64,000 nucleotides of DNA, taken from assembly GCA_964006375.1 (NCBI GenBank), contig OZ023268.1:83835835-83899834 (forward strand), read 5' to 3'. The translations under genes were made by a program, and so were the position numbers. A model generated the notes under the pieces. The model ran no database searches. It was not told the origin of the DNA and saw only the letters and a program-made list of their open reading frames with translations. This DNA comes from Tillus elongatus. Its lineage: Eukaryota; Arthropoda; Insecta; Coleoptera; Cleridae. Within the stretch, counting starts at the first letter, position 1. Every line of letters starts with the position of its first letter. Of this stretch, positions 22,700 through 34,689 are shown in pieces.

Positions 22700-24178
22700 T
22701 TTGAAATAGTCTGATTCAGTTTCAAATGATGGCAAAGTAGTTCTAGATTTTGTGCGAGCTTGAATGAATCCATCTCGGATTTCTTGGCCACAGACAACTA
22801 GTGATGCTGCAGTAACAAGATGCACATATCGCTCCACAGCTTGAGTGTGGCAAGGAAAATGAACGATGTCGGGGAAACCCCAGTCTGTCGCCATGTCTAA
22901 ATGTATTTCTATATTAGCTGTCATAGGGGGCTCTGTAACGTTAATGTTGTTCCAAAATATCAACTCCGAGTAACGCGCGGCCTCAAAATGTATCGTGGGT
23001 ATACTAAATTATCATAATGGTGTTGTATTGAGAGATCGTGCCTTGATGATACGTCGAATACCCAATTATCGGCATTTCTGATCTTTTGCTCTGAAGCAAA
23101 ATGGGGCATAGATTTTCATGATGTAATTCACCAGAATACTAAGAGATTGCCTCAAGATTCTGTTGGCTATAGTCAGCCACCCCGCATGTAAAGGTTTCCC
23201 TGGATTTCGTGATGCTAAAGAAGCAGAAACATCAGCTGATTCAATTGACTGAACCATTTCTAAAAGGTAGCTTTGGTCAGCGCTCAGATCACAGTGTTGG
23301 CTGTCGATTTTTAAGGGATTAATTTTAACTTTATCAAATTTCACAAAAGAAAGTAGTTCACGTTGTTCTAGTTTTTGTCCAGTGTCACCTTTGTGCTTGT
23401 GAGGGTCTGAAATACCACCGTCTAGCTCCTTTATCAGATGCCGCAACCGAAGTTCCTTAAAATGGAATGGACAAATTACACACTGTAAGGGACGCTTAAA
23501 CTCATTTTCTAATGCACTTATAACCCGATTTTTTATTGAAGTATTCACAAGAGTTCCATTTGGCCCTATTGCAATCAATTCAGATACGTCAAAATTTTCT
23601 GTCAACAAATTAACTAACGCAGGTTTAATATGTAAAGCACATTTGAATTTCACCAAACTGGATGCTGCCTTTGCCCTTCTTTCTTCCGTCTTCCTCAGTT
23701 TTTTGGTAGCAGCCACATCTACTGCTCCTATACCCATAGTTCTCTTACTCCTCTGATCAAAGAGAAGTTGTCGCTCCCTCAAAGGCACACTGTTGGGGTT
23801 TTCACATTTACATTTGTTGAAATCGCATTTGCAAAATGCTATATCAAATAACTTCGAAGCATCTACTCTGAAGCATGTTATTTTTGGTTGCATGGTTGCA
23901 GTATTCTTCCTGGATTTTTTATAACGTTCATGAAACTGTTTCACTTTATCCCAGATGCGATTTCTAGATACTATAGGAATTGAAGCACTGTGTAAAATTT
24001 CTTTAATTTTAACAGCATTCTTGAGAATCTGGAATATACCTGGGTGTTTTCCATCATATTCAAATTTCAAATCACATTGAAAAAATAAATTGTGTAACAT
24101 AACGTCCCGATAAGTAGGTAACAGACGACTGCTTAACAATTTAGGGTGGCCAAATATTTCACAATAAAAAAGATTACT
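22700..24178 (-). pseudogene. Multicopy insect hypothetical protein (PCHTQAVER motif), broken
   Basis: The minus-strand frame 24178 to 23066 codes for about 370 residues with no in-frame ATG at the front (begins NLFYCEIFGHPK). Landmarks are LLPTYRDVMLHNLFFQ, a Cys-rich CKCDFNKCKC (about 23800-23830), CVICPFHFKELRLRHLIKEL, and GKPLHAGWLTIANRILR near its end. After a frame change the family continues at 22963-22720 with FPCHTQAVERYVHLVTAAS and EIRDGFIQARTKSRTTLPSF. I recall this arrangement from multicopy uncharacterised insect proteins but cannot name a function. The segment normally joining the two parts is shortened to about 100 bp. The C-terminus is cut exactly where (TA)n element copy C starts. 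It is therefore a dead copy, probably of a transposon-borne gene. Confidence 0.6.
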
Positions 24179-24179
24179 T

Positions 24180-24720
24180 TACGTTAATACGTAACAGACA
24201 GTCAAAAGTCGAAACACAACTGAAGACCGTATGAAGTATAAAGTAAAGAAAGGTGAGACTTGTTGTTCACCTCCCATTCTCACCTAGACTGTGATAGTGC
24301 TACTGACTAGACACAATTTGGCGCACCCATATTTAGCAGGATATTGTAACTCAGTGAGGAACCATAGAACATTAAAATAAAGCATTGTTGCTTACAGAGA
24401 CTTTTCAACATGCCTTAGTAATCATTTTGTACGCTGTCAGACAACAAATTAGTTTTTGAAAATGAATAAATTCGAGTGCTGAAAACATGAAAAATCTCTG
24501 AATTTTAAAGTTTTAAGTCGTGTGAGGTACGTGAAAAAGATAAGGCAGGTAGTTGAGCTTCAAGAATTTGTTTTTAGTTATTATAAGGCATATTTTGACC
24601 CCGCTCCATTCATGCCCTAACATACAATCCGAACCGTTCGTTTTTCGGGTGCTAACTGTATACAAAATTTGAAGACGATATCTCAATTCGTTCTAAAGTA
24701 AGCGTGGCTAAAAACAGACC
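24180..24720. other. Unassigned stretch upstream of pseudogene
   Basis: No coding signature or terminal inverted repeat recognised that would delimit an element around the pseudogene. Confidence 0.4.
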
Positions 24721-24721
24721 C

Positions 24722-25250
24722 ACATGTGTGTGTGTATCACACCGATAACTTAAAGAAGGATGAGCCAATTTTGATCAAATTTGGTGAGTACCTTCCTTTT
24801 GCAAGGGGCTTCGATAATCCAGGAAAATCCCAGGTTTTCCCGGAAAATTTTATTTTCTATCGAAAAAAATTATACCTCCGAAAATAACAAAGTAAAGGCA
24901 ACCAAATGGTACGCGTATTTATATTACAAAGAGTGAACCATGTACCAAAACTCAGGTCCGTTAGTTTAAAGGCAAACAAGTTATAGGCATTTAAAGAAAA
25001 AGTTGGGGTTTTCCTCAAAACGTCAAAGTCGCGATTTTAAACGTCAAAATTGACAACATTTAGGCAAACAACATGAAAAAAATACGGATTATGTAAAGTA
25101 AATGGGACAAGAAGCGGGTTCTGCAAGCCCTTAATTTCCAGCTTCAACCGTCGTTGTCCTTCATTTTACTAAAATGTTTACAGAAAATTCATATCATATA
25201 GACCCTTTCCCTGATGCTTTGGCAGTAGTTTTAGTTAAGTTTATAGTTTA
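24722..25250 (-). repeat. (TA)n-family body fragment, divergent subfamily
   Basis: Inverted match to 8232-8675. Where copy H has (TA)n, this copy has a short (TG)n (24725-24738), so the microsatellite position holds a different dinucleotide. It is continuous with the end fragment at 25255-25398, and the junction contains GTTTAGTTAAGTT-like words also flanking the Tigger insertion at 5345/8232. Confidence 0.6.
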
Positions 25251-25254
25251 CCGG

Positions 25255-25398
25255 TCTATAATTTTTAGCTAATTTTCGTGGAAAAAATTCGTTAATGAGG
25301 AGACCACGAGTTTTAAATCTTAAAAAGATTTCTTCAAATGGGTGCAAACTAGACCCCCTAGCATTCATATATGGGTCTAATTTGAGTTTTTATCTGTT
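25255..25398 (-). repeat. (TA)n-family hairpin-side end fragment
   Basis: TAATTTTTAGCTAATTTTCG, a TTCAAATGGGTGCAAACTAG block, CCCCCTAGCATTCATATATG and GAGTTTTTATCTGTTTA correspond, inverted, to 5225-5300 and to the GG-rich block of the main family. Confidence 0.6.
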
Positions 25399-25400
25399 TA

Positions 25401-25925
25401 CACAGAGTGAGGCATTTCTACGGTAAAGCTCAATATAATTGTTATTATACAAGCTACGAAAAAATTGTATAAATTAATTATATGGTGTCTTGAGCTGCAC
25501 CTTATAAAGTTATTTTGACAATCACAGCATCGCCGATAAGTCGTTGGTGATACCTACAATATTCTTTTCCAACAACAACAACAACAATTAATTATTGCAT
25601 TTTTATATTTTTAATCGAAATATGATGCCACTCTGCAAGAAAACAAATCGAGACACAGTAAGTGCGTTTTGGTAACGAATTTCCATTAAACGCTTCAAAT
25701 TTTAATAACTCAATTTGCTATTAACCTAAGGTTCGTTGGCTAGGAAACCAGTTTTTTCGGAAACATTTAAAGTTTATTTTCGGAAAATTTTTGTATATTT
25801 TCAAACAATAAGTTATTTTGATAACATATGGTACATTGTTTCTACTATAAAAGACATATTTGCTATTAAAGGCATTATTATGAAAGTTCTCTTCCATAGC
25901 GCACTTGCTTCATCCAGACTTTTTA
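25401..25925 (-). repeat. ACGCA..TGCGT-family AT-rich repeat, copy 3
   Basis: Inverted copy of 4680-5215. The end motifs lie at 25651-25690 (ACACAGTAAGTGCGTTTTGG) and 25885-25922 (CATAGCGCACTTGCTTCATC). Between 25405 and 25650 are TCTACGGTAAAGCTCAATA and GTCTTGAGCTGCACCTTATA. A short (AAC)n sits at 25575-25590. Confidence 0.65.
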
Positions 25926-25959
25926 CTATTTCATTGTGTTAAGATTTGGACTTTGGTTT

Positions 25960-26425
25960 TCGCTAATCTTCGGGTTGGTCGATTCTCCCACCAGAAAACT
26001 TAGCCGCTGAAATGTATTTAAAATTACTACAAGAAAACATTGCTCCCATATGCTTTGGCAAGAGCTGAAATGAAAACTCGTCGTTATTTGCACAAGCTGG
26101 GGCTCCTTTACATTACGCCTAGAGAATGCGACTGGAATTTGATATAATATTTCCAAATACAAGAACAGAAAGACGTGATCCAACTGGCTGGCCCTCGATG
26201 TCACCGTACTTAGCAGCGTTGGCCTTTTTTGTGGGGATATCTAAAAAGGAAAATAGATGCAACACAGCTCGCGACCTTGCAGGATTTTCACCTGAACATT
26301 GTTACTGAATTCCGTCTAATACCACCCCAAATGTTTTAGAAAATGAGAAATCGATTTGAACAAAATTTGCATTTCTTTATGAGGCTGGTGCAGGTCATTT
26401 TCAACATTTTCTCAAGTAATGTTTC
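25960..26425 (+). pseudogene. mariner/Tc1-superfamily DDE transposase fragment
   Basis: In shifting frames the C-terminal half of an IS630/Tc1/mariner transposase can be read: PENLAAEMYLKLLQENIAP, QAGAPLHYA (equivalent of QDGAPPHY, with the catalytic Asp replaced by Ala), DIIFPNTRTERRDPTGWPSM, and SPYLAALAFFVGISKKE (equivalent of SPDLTPLDFFLWGYLK, so the third Asp is Tyr here). The end is RFEQNLHFFMRLVQV. Catalytic residues are lost; inactive. Confidence 0.7.
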
Positions 26426-26511
26426 AGCTGATAGTCAAACCTATGATTTTTAATAAAATCATTTTGTTTCCGCAGTGTACACATTTTTTTGGTCATACTT
26501 TTCGAAACAGA

Positions 26512-26704
26512 CAGCAGAATTACCCCAAAAATCTACAAAAATATTAACAAGGGGTTATCGGCTACATACGTTTTCCGACAACAAAGTCATATTTAACTAA
26601 CCTCTTTAGCGACAGCTACCGACGAAGATAAATTCGTTGTCGAAATACGTATCTAGTGAACTACTCTCGTTATTAATTTTGTGTTTTTTGTTGCGTGGTT
26701 CTGT
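26512..26704. repeat. Foldback element, copy 1
   Basis: Arms of about 73 bp at 26512-26585 and 26632-26704 pair imperfectly. The inner arm words are ACATACGTTTTCCGACAACA and TTCGTTGTCGAAATACGTAT. The same family is at 32202-32392, where the arms are better matched. The loop contains GCGACAGCTAC in both copies. Confidence 0.65.
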
Positions 26705-26719
26705 TTTCTGCTTTACTGT

Positions 26720-28420
26720 TCTTTAGAGTATCCAACCCCGGTCCTTCATACTTTCCAATTTTAATTTTGCATTTCCTACTCAAGAATTTCAAGGATTTTC
26801 AAAATCGAGTAGGTACACGATTGAATAGAGTTAGATATCGCTTCCAGCGATGTATCAGTCAACTCCATTTGTTATTTTACACTTGGAAGGTCTTTGCTAC
26901 CCCATTTAAGGAGATGAAATAGCAGGTTTGACAATTGCGAAACAATGTGTCCTGCTTAAAAACAAAACCGACCTATCCGAGTGTTCTTCAAAGGAAACCC
27001 TGTTTATATAGTTTTCGGTAGGCCAGCTGTATATACCAATTTTCACGAACGCCTGTTAATCTAATTTTATGGAGTATATTATTTTTAAAACTAACTCAGC
27101 GTATTTTAGAGACTAAACATTAGCTGCTCACTGATGACAGTCTCTGGGTAAATGGAGAGGTTTATACCTCACTCTGAAACCCGAGACTGGTGTTATTGCC
27201 GCTCTTGACTACCCTTATATCGCCCTCAACGAGATATATGTACTCGAATCCTAAATTTGGCTCCCAAATAACTTTCAGCTTCTCTGGAATATTGCCCTTC
27301 TCTCATCCCATACTTTAACATGACCGATAATTACCCTCCTAGCCAACTCAAGCGCAAAGTACCTAACTTTTTGATCAAGGTCCCTTCGTAATGAATATGG
27401 ATAGGGATAAGCCATTTATTATTATATATTATGGCATCCTGCTATACTTTCTAAATAATATAAATGACAAGTTTAACAAGTTAAATATAGACTACGAACG
27501 TATAATTGAATATAGGTGGTGCCGCTATATTAAGAGACTAGTAGTAAATTAAAACTTCAAAATAGTATACAGAGTGTGACGACAACCTTAAACATAAGTC
27601 ATTTCGAATATATTGAGAATACATTTACAAAACCCCAGAATGGAATTCCTTATCCAATCCGAATCTAAAAAGTTCATTACAACTAAGGTCCCAAACCTCA
27701 TTGTTTTTTCAATGCATAAACAAAGAACGTACAATTAAATACCTCAACTGAAAATATGACTCTGTGTCTTAAGGGTATAGCCGTATTATAAATTTGATCA
27801 AGTCCGTTTATAAGGACGCAGCATTTTTTATGGAATTCATTAAACAAGATACACAAACTAATTAGGAATATTCTTTAATTGTTGTTTTTCTTACTTAGTA
27901 AAACATGTTTGCACTAAATGTAGGGTATTCATCTCTGACTTCTCTGTAATCTGTTTCTCCTTTCACACCTTTTATCTAGCGTCTCAAGTGCTTATTTTCT
28001 TCTCTGTAACCTGTTTCGCCTTTCAAACTTCTTTTCTGAATTCTAAAGTGCTTTTTTCTTCTCTGTAACCGGTTCTCCATTCTCACAGCATCGTTAGCCG
28101 ATGCCTTAACTGGCAAAAGGAAGAAAAAATTCGCCTAATTTTTTTAAGATCACCTCCAACTATCTGTCAGCTTTTCTACTTCGCACCTGAAGAAATCGGG
28201 TGGGTTTGAAGTGAAGAATCGAAGTAACCAATTTTGAAGTGCGACTTCGTCATTAAAAGAGATTCCTTAAAGGTTGTTCGATAGAGAGCGGAATAGATGA
28301 AAATCTGTTGAAGCGAGATCGGTAGAATAGGTCGGTAATCTAACAACAAAGCTGCTGAATCGCCATTTTTTAAACTGAAAGGCATGACGGCGTGTATTAT
28401 CATGCTTCAAAATAACTTGA
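26720..28420. other. Unassigned stretch with a short tandem repeat
   Basis: No gene supported. At 27936-28085 a ~64-bp unit (TTCTCTGTAACCTGTTTC ... CTTTCAAAC) repeats about 2.5 times. Together with CTTACTTAGTAAAACATG at 27890 this resembles the TTGCCCTTAC repeat family. Confidence 0.4.
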
Positions 28421-28590
<170 letters not shown>

Positions 28591-28636
28591 TTATTGAATA
28601 TCGGGTGGTGTTTATTTTGTATATAATTGTATATAA

Positions 28637-29945
28637 GGTGCACTAAGTGAGTGGTGGACGTGCCGCCACCTAGTTGCGGAACCAAGTAGTATGTTGTCAC
28701 GTCAGCTACAAATAACACAAAGTGTTAAAAAAAAATAGAGACTGTATACAACTAACTAACAATTTAGAAAATTGTCAGCCCTGGCCCATTTCTACCCCAA
28801 TATAGGGACAAAGTATGTAAGGCTAGATGCATTCTCGCAACAATTAGAACCGTAGACCGGTTTCGCTGTCATTAGAGCTTTTCAGTACGGCATACTAATT
28901 GTAGCAAAAATGCACCAAAAGTAATACGGCTATAGTATAGCCAGCCTTAAAACACTAAGTGAGTTGTGGACGTGCCGCCACCTAGTTGCGGAACCAAGTA
29001 GTATGTTGTCACGCCAGCTCCAAATAACACAAAGTGTTAAAAAAATAGAGACTGTATACAACTAACAATTTAGAAAATTCTCAGCCCTGGCCCATTTCTA
29101 TCCCAATATAGGGACAAAGTATGTAAGGCTAGATGCATTCTCACAACAATTAGAACCGTAGACCGGTTTCGCTCTCATTAGAGCTCTTCAGTAGGGCATA
29201 CTAATTGTAGCAAAAATGCACCAAAAGCCTTAAGGCTGGCTATACTATAGCCGTATTACTTTTGGTGCATTTTTGCTACAATTAGTATGCCGTACTGAAG
29301 AGCTCTAATGAGAGCGAAACCGGTCTACGGTTCTAATTGTTGCGAGAGTGGATCTAGCCTTACATACTTTGGGTAGAAATGGGCCAGGGCTGACAATTTT
29401 CTAAATTGTTAGTTAGTTGCATACAGTCTCTATTTTTTTAACACTTTGTGTTATTTGGAGCTGGCGTGACAACATACTACCTGGTTCCGCAACTAGGTGG
29501 TGGCACGTCCACCACTCACTTAGTGTTTTAAGGCTGGCTATACTATAGCCGTATTACTTTTGGTGCATTTTTGCTACAATTAGTATGCCGTACTGAAAAT
29601 CTCTAATGACAGCGAAACCGGTCTACGGTTCTAATTGTTGCAAGAATGCCTCTAGCCTTACATACTTTGTTCCTATATTGGGATAGAAATGGGCCAGGGC
29701 TGACAATTTTCTAAATTTTTAGTTAGTTGTATACCGTCTCTATTTTTTTTTAACACTTTGTGTTATTTGGAGCTGGCGTGACAACATACTACTTAGTTCC
29801 GCAACTAGGTGGCGGCACGTCCACCACTCAATTAGTGTTTTAAGGCTGGCTATATTATAGCCGTATTACTTTTGGTGCATTCCTGCTACAATTAGTATGC
29901 TGTACTACGGTTCTAATTGTTGAGAGAATGCATCTAGCCTTGTAT
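28637..29945. repeat. 312-bp repeat array with central inversion
   Basis: Units at 28641-28952 and 28953-29227 run forward. Units at 29229-29525, 29526-29837 and a partial one at 29838-29940 run inverted. Each unit carries CACTAAGTGAGTGGTGGACG, CGCCACCTAGTTGCGGAACC, CAGCCCTGGCCCATTTCTA, ACCGTAGACCGGTTTCGCT and GTAGCAAAAATGCACCAAAA. The switch point near 29228 joins two unit ends back to back (CCAAAAGCCTTAAGGCTGGC). GTATATAAGGTG occurs at both outer edges (about 28629 and 29941). No coding frame; identity between units is high by eye. Confidence 0.85.
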
Positions 29946-29949
29946 ATAA

Positions 29950-31980
29950 GGTGTATATTGTATTTTTAATTAATTTATAGTATAATTATGTTATTTATAG
30001 TATTTAATTTGTTGATTTTTGTATTTAAAGACTGTGTATAGAATATATTTAGATGTTTATTTTATATTTTTAAGACTGTATTATATTTGTAAATAAATGA
30101 CAATATATAGTAATAATTTATGTATAGTTTTTAGATTTAAATGTTGGGCGCCTTTTGTTAGTCAATGGAACTATAATCCATATTCCTATTCATGTACAAC
30201 TTTGTTCATTTATATTATTTAAAATAAAAAGGTATCTTTATTTGTTCGTTTATCATTGCCACAGCTGTAATAACTTTCTCTCTCTACATGGATTATTTTA
30301 TTTTAGGATTCTAATGAAAATTCTTTAACATGAATTGCACTGTTTAATATAGTTTATTCCCCTTACAGATTGCTCTACCTGGATTCTTTTACGTTCAACT
30401 ATATATACCCTTACTTGGTCAATGAAATTAAAGAAGTCGTTAGTTTAAAAAACAGAACATAAATTTTTATTAATTTGTTTGAGAAATATTTTTGAATTAT
30501 TTATGAACAAACTATTCTTGTGCTTTTTTTTAAATTATTTCGATCCCTTTTCTAACTATCAAAATCTCTTTTGAGCTTATTTTTTACTAAACAATGATGG
30601 TTATTATAAATATTAAACTACACTCGAGTTTGTTGAAATTCCTACTCAATTGGTTATAGTTGAAATGGTTGTCTTAGCGTCTCGCTTCTGGATTTTAGGT
30701 TTCCATAGATGTACATTTGTTTTAATGCACGAATTTATTTAATTCATCTTACCCAAGGTTGTCCGTAGCTCGATCTAGCGGCTCTTCTGCTCACTACTTT
30801 GTTTCGCTTTGTATTTTTCCTTTATCTTAGGTTTACTTCATTCAAGGACTAATTTTACTTTTATTGCTTCTGGTTTGATCTGTTTGAGGTTATCTGTCAC
30901 TTGTTTTCTGCACTAAACTGAAATGTATTTAGTTTTTATGCTTTAATACCTTGGTTTGATGTGGCGTCGGTTTGGATGGATGTAATATTGATATTTTCAC
31001 TGGTTCTGTGGACTTATGGTGCATTCACTATGCATCTGATCTCAGGTACTATCTCAATTATCACTTTTTATTTCAATTTCGGGGCACTTGGTCTAAAATT
31101 CACTTTTTGTAGTTGTTGCTAACAGCCTAGCTTTAAAAACCTCTTTCTACTTCGATGTTCACCTTCGTTCCTTGAATTATTTTGCGGATATTCCCAATTA
31201 TCACCAATTAAACTTCACAATTAGTGTTTTCAAATATTTTTAACTACTTGATTTAGATAAGTCCCAATCACATGGCAGATTCACAAAATGATTCAAAAAC
31301 CATCATTTACTTCCAAATATTAATTATTAAATGTTAAATGGGACTACCTTAGTCAAAGCGGTAATTTTAAATCTAATTAATTACAATACTCTAACCCTTT
31401 TGTACCAATATTAAACAAATTCTTTAAAGTCTGCGTGGAAATACATAAACTTTTCATAAATTATTCATAATTCAACATTTTTACATTAACAAACTCAAGC
31501 ATATAATCGTACTTACTCTTATTTATAACAAATTGATCACTAAAATTGATGAACATTTTTCTGAACATTATTAAGACTACACTGGTCTTTTTTAAAACGT
31601 TTTGCATTCAGACTTTAGAGTTTTTATATTGATGCTGTCCTGAACGCATTATCACTCGAAGTTTTGATATTGTTTGTCACAAGTTATATCAATTATATAT
31701 TCACGGTGCGGTTACATGCTTTTGACGCTATGGCTGATGTCAATTGCTTTGACCTTATAAATATATATAGTTGACCATTGCTTTGACCTTAAGCTATAAG
31801 TATTTATCGTTTGTCTATGTTTTACTTAAAAGCTTTTAAATGATTGTTATTTACTTCTCATTTTAGGTTATACGAGAGAATTGACTGTGTCACTCCCTGA
31901 CTAAGAATGTGGCTGTGCAGAACATGGATTGTACATTTTCAGGTATTTGCTTTATTTTTATTTTTATATACCATATGTAT
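29950..31980. other. Unassigned AT-rich stretch
   Basis: About 2 kb without a supported gene. A near-direct repeat of TTGCTTTGACCTTATAA and CATTGCTTTGACCTTAAG occurs at 31750-31795. Otherwise nothing. Confidence 0.4.
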
Positions 31981-31981
31981 T

Positions 31982-31983
<2 letters not shown>

Positions 31984-32071
<88 letters not shown>
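31984..32071. repeat. (TA)n microsatellite
   Basis: About 88 bp of TA; flanks not recognised. Confidence 0.95.
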
Positions 32072-32073
<2 letters not shown>

Positions 32074-32201
32074 TAAAAATCCAAAAACACCTAGTAAGAG
32101 TTGATTAATTATAATAAAATTTTTACAGAATGTGTGTTTAATCAAACTTTAAATTATTACTTTTTCAAACTAGAATATTAAAAGAAACAAGGTTATGTAA
32201 T

Positions 32202-32392
32202 AAAAAGCAGAATCACCCCAAAAGCCACAAAAATAATAACAAAGAGTTATGCGTTAGATACGTATTTCGACAACGAAGTTTGAGTCCGAGTTTGGCGACA
32301 GCTACTGATAAAGACAACTTCGTTGTCGAAATACGTATTTAGTGCATAACTCTCTGTATTATTTTTGTGGTTTTTGGGTGCTTTTTGTTTCA
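32202..32392. repeat. Foldback element, copy 2
   Basis: Arms of about 80 bp: 32202-32281 (AGCAGAATCACCCCAAAAGC ... GATACGTATTTCGACAACGA) and 32310-32392 (CTTCGTTGTCGAAATACGTA ... GTTTTTGGGTGCTTTTTG). The loop is ~28 bp. It is non-coding and the second copy of the family at 26512-26704. Confidence 0.75.
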
Positions 32393-32556
32393 GTTTCCAA
32401 CCACAGTGTCCAACCTTAGTCTTGTACGTTATTTAATAACAAGTGAGTGCGCTGCGGTTTCTTATGCAATCGATAACTCTTCGGGGCATTTTCGAAATTG
32501 ATTTACGGTATCCTGAGGAAAGTCATCCCAGGTTATGTGGTGGTTGGAGTTGATTA

Positions 32557-32800
32557 CCCAGTAGATTGCCAATCATATCGCGCATATGTTCGATTAGTGA
32601 CAAATCTGGGGAGTAAGAACGCTATAAAAGCACGGTCACCTTATTTCCTTGTAAAAACTTTGTAGTAACAATTGCTGTATGAGGACGTGAGTTATCTTGC
32701 TGGACAGGAGGTTGAATTAACCCTCTTCGGTATGGCAGTGCAATAGGCTGTAGTACGTTTCGTATGTAAGCATTTGCATTTAAAGTTTTTGTCAATAAAC
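32557..32800 (-). pseudogene. Tc1-like transposase fragment (duplicated block)
   Basis: This ~240-bp block (AGTAGATTGCCAATCATATC to AAAGTTTTTGTCAATAAA) is repeated at 33138-33378 with about 3% difference. On the minus strand it codes for TLNANAYIRNVLQPIALPYR and QQDNSRPHTA, the second catalytic Asp region of a Tc1 transposase. Confidence 0.8.
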
Positions 32801-33137
32801 AGTACAGGCCTCCCATTTTGGTTGAAATTGCTGGGTATCTCGGTTATTAGTGAAGATAGAACCTTGCGTTTTTCGCGAACTTTAGCTACATTTTTGTGAA
32901 ATGAAATTTACCGCAAGCAAAATTGTCTTAGCCCTCTTAGTTTCCGAGCTACAGGGCGATATTGAAAATATTGCATTTTCAGATACCTCTTGTATTTTCA
33001 GTTGCCTGACGACTTGTCAAAAAGGTAAAATTAACCCTTTTAGTACTTTTTACCTAGAATTTAGGTCGGTTTTTCTAAATATTACTGTTTTTGAAATCTT
33101 GACCAATGTTTTTTTTTTTAATGGGGCACCTGTATAC
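32801..33137. mobile_element. Small MITE-like insertion between duplicated Tc1 blocks
   Basis: About 337 bp starting CAGTACAGGCCTCCCATTTT and ending, inverted, GTATACAGGTGCCCCATT; the two ends match at about 14 of 18 bases. The frame 32901-33194 (MKFTASKIVLALLVSEL) looks like a signal peptide by chance and is read out into the Tc1 block. I do not call it a gene. Confidence 0.5.
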
Positions 33138-33985
33138 AGTAGATTGCCAATCATATCGCGCATATGTTCGATTAGTGACAAATCTGGGGAGTAAGAACGC
33201 TATAAAAGCACGGTCACCTTATTTCATTGTAAAAGCTTTGTAGTAACCCTTGCTGTATGCGGACGTGAGTTATCTTGCTGGACAGGGGGTTGAATTAACC
33301 CTCTTCGGTATGGCAGTGCAATAGGCTGTAGTACGTTTCGTATGTAAGCATTTGCATTTAAAGTTTTTGTCAATAAAACCAGAGGTAATCTACTACCATA
33401 TGTTATTGCACGCCATACCATCACCCCCCGTGTAAGGGCCTTATGCCGTTCCACTGAAATTTCTGAATTTCTTGGTTCTCTATGTAATCGCCTTACACCT
33501 CTGAGACCATCGTGGACAAACGATACAATCGGGACTCGTCAGAGAACACAACACGATTCAATTAGCCATCCCAATTTGATGTGCCGTCACACTCCTTAAG
33601 CTGATCAGCCCGATATCCAGGTGGGAGACATATAAATGGTCTACAAGAACGCAGCCGAAAAGCGCGTATTCTGCGATATATCGTTGCCGTAGAAACTTTT
33701 TGTTTTAAAACAAGCATTTTTAATCGACCGCGTTGTGGAAACTCTGTCTTGTAAAGCCGCAATCCTCAAACGACGATCTCCTGTGCTGAAGTTGCTGGAA
33801 GTCGTCCAGATCCATGTTGACGGTTATGGATTCCTTCTTTAGACCACGTGGACCAATACTGCAACACTGTCAATACGCTTCGTCCTATGCGGTCGGAAAT
33901 TTGTCCGATTGAAAAAACGGCTCCCCGCATACCAACAACATGCCCCCTTTCAAATTTACTTAAATGTTCCGTAAACGGCGTTTAG
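33138..33985 (-). pseudogene. Tc1-like transposase, broken
   Basis: Minus strand, from about 33985 down: a decayed N-terminal HTH part, then TIYRRIRAFRLRSCRPFICL (about 33620-33680), NRVVFSDESR (first Asp, about 33530-33560), HKALTRGVMVWRAITYGSRL, TLNANAYIRNVLQPIALPYR and QQDNSRPHTARVTTKLLQ (second Asp). The third acidic residue lies beyond the duplicated edge and is not found in frame. Frameshifts and stops separate the blocks. Tc1 transposases move by cut-and-paste into TA; this copy is inactive. Confidence 0.85.
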
Positions 33986-34139
33986 GTATAATTGTTACAA
34001 AATAAAAAATGTATACCTGTTAAAATATTTTGTCCATATTGTTATCAGATGCAAACAGAGTAGTATAGAAAATTTCATTGTAATTGGTCGACTAGTACTG
34101 GGTATTCGTATTTTTTAGAAAATCGGAACTTTTAGTGTA

Positions 34140-34480
34140 TGTCTGCTCTCCTATCTGAAGTGAGTAGTGTTCGTCAAGGCTCACTCCTCGGCGCTTTGAC
34201 TTTTTTGTATACATTAGCGATCTATCGCTGATTATTAGCTCTGCAAGCCATATCAAGTTGTACAATAATCCACTCGCTGACAACGGCGTGGTCTACGAAG
34301 ACCTGCGCAGATTAGAAGATTGGTATATATCACGGTTACTTCCCCTCAGCGTCTCCAATATCAGTGTTGCACATTATCAGAAACAATCGCCGAAATCAGT
34401 ACCATATCAATGGAGCCCAGCTTGCCTCAATGAAATACCAGACCGACCTGGAAGTCATTTTGTGTAAAGATAACCTGGTC
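34140..34480 (+). pseudogene. LINE reverse transcriptase fragment
   Basis: Blocks readable with frame changes are VSSVRQGSLLGALTFLYT (equivalent of GVPQGSVLGPLLFLLYI), a DLRRLEDW helix at about 34298-34320, and INGAQLASMKYQTDLEVILC (about 34406-34465), the domain after RT. The YADD region is degraded. It may belong with the LINE C-terminal region that follows. Confidence 0.55.
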
Positions 34481-34689
34481 TGCTTATGCATTCTATATTT
34501 GTAACAAGGCAAATTGTATGCAGTACATGATCAGTGAGTATTTTTGGAAATATTAATCCTTAGTATGCCAAGCTTGAATACGTAACCAACATTAGACTTT
34601 TGGTAAAATTTTGCTGGCCGACTTGGTAACCAGGCAATATTTTTTTTTAAACTACGTTGCAAAAGTGTGAATCCCCTCTCACACCTTCT

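Noticed and set aside
32901..33194. 97-codon frame starting with a signal-peptide-like segment
   Set aside because: It lies in the small insertion between duplicated Tc1 blocks and reads into the Tc1 copy; no conserved content.
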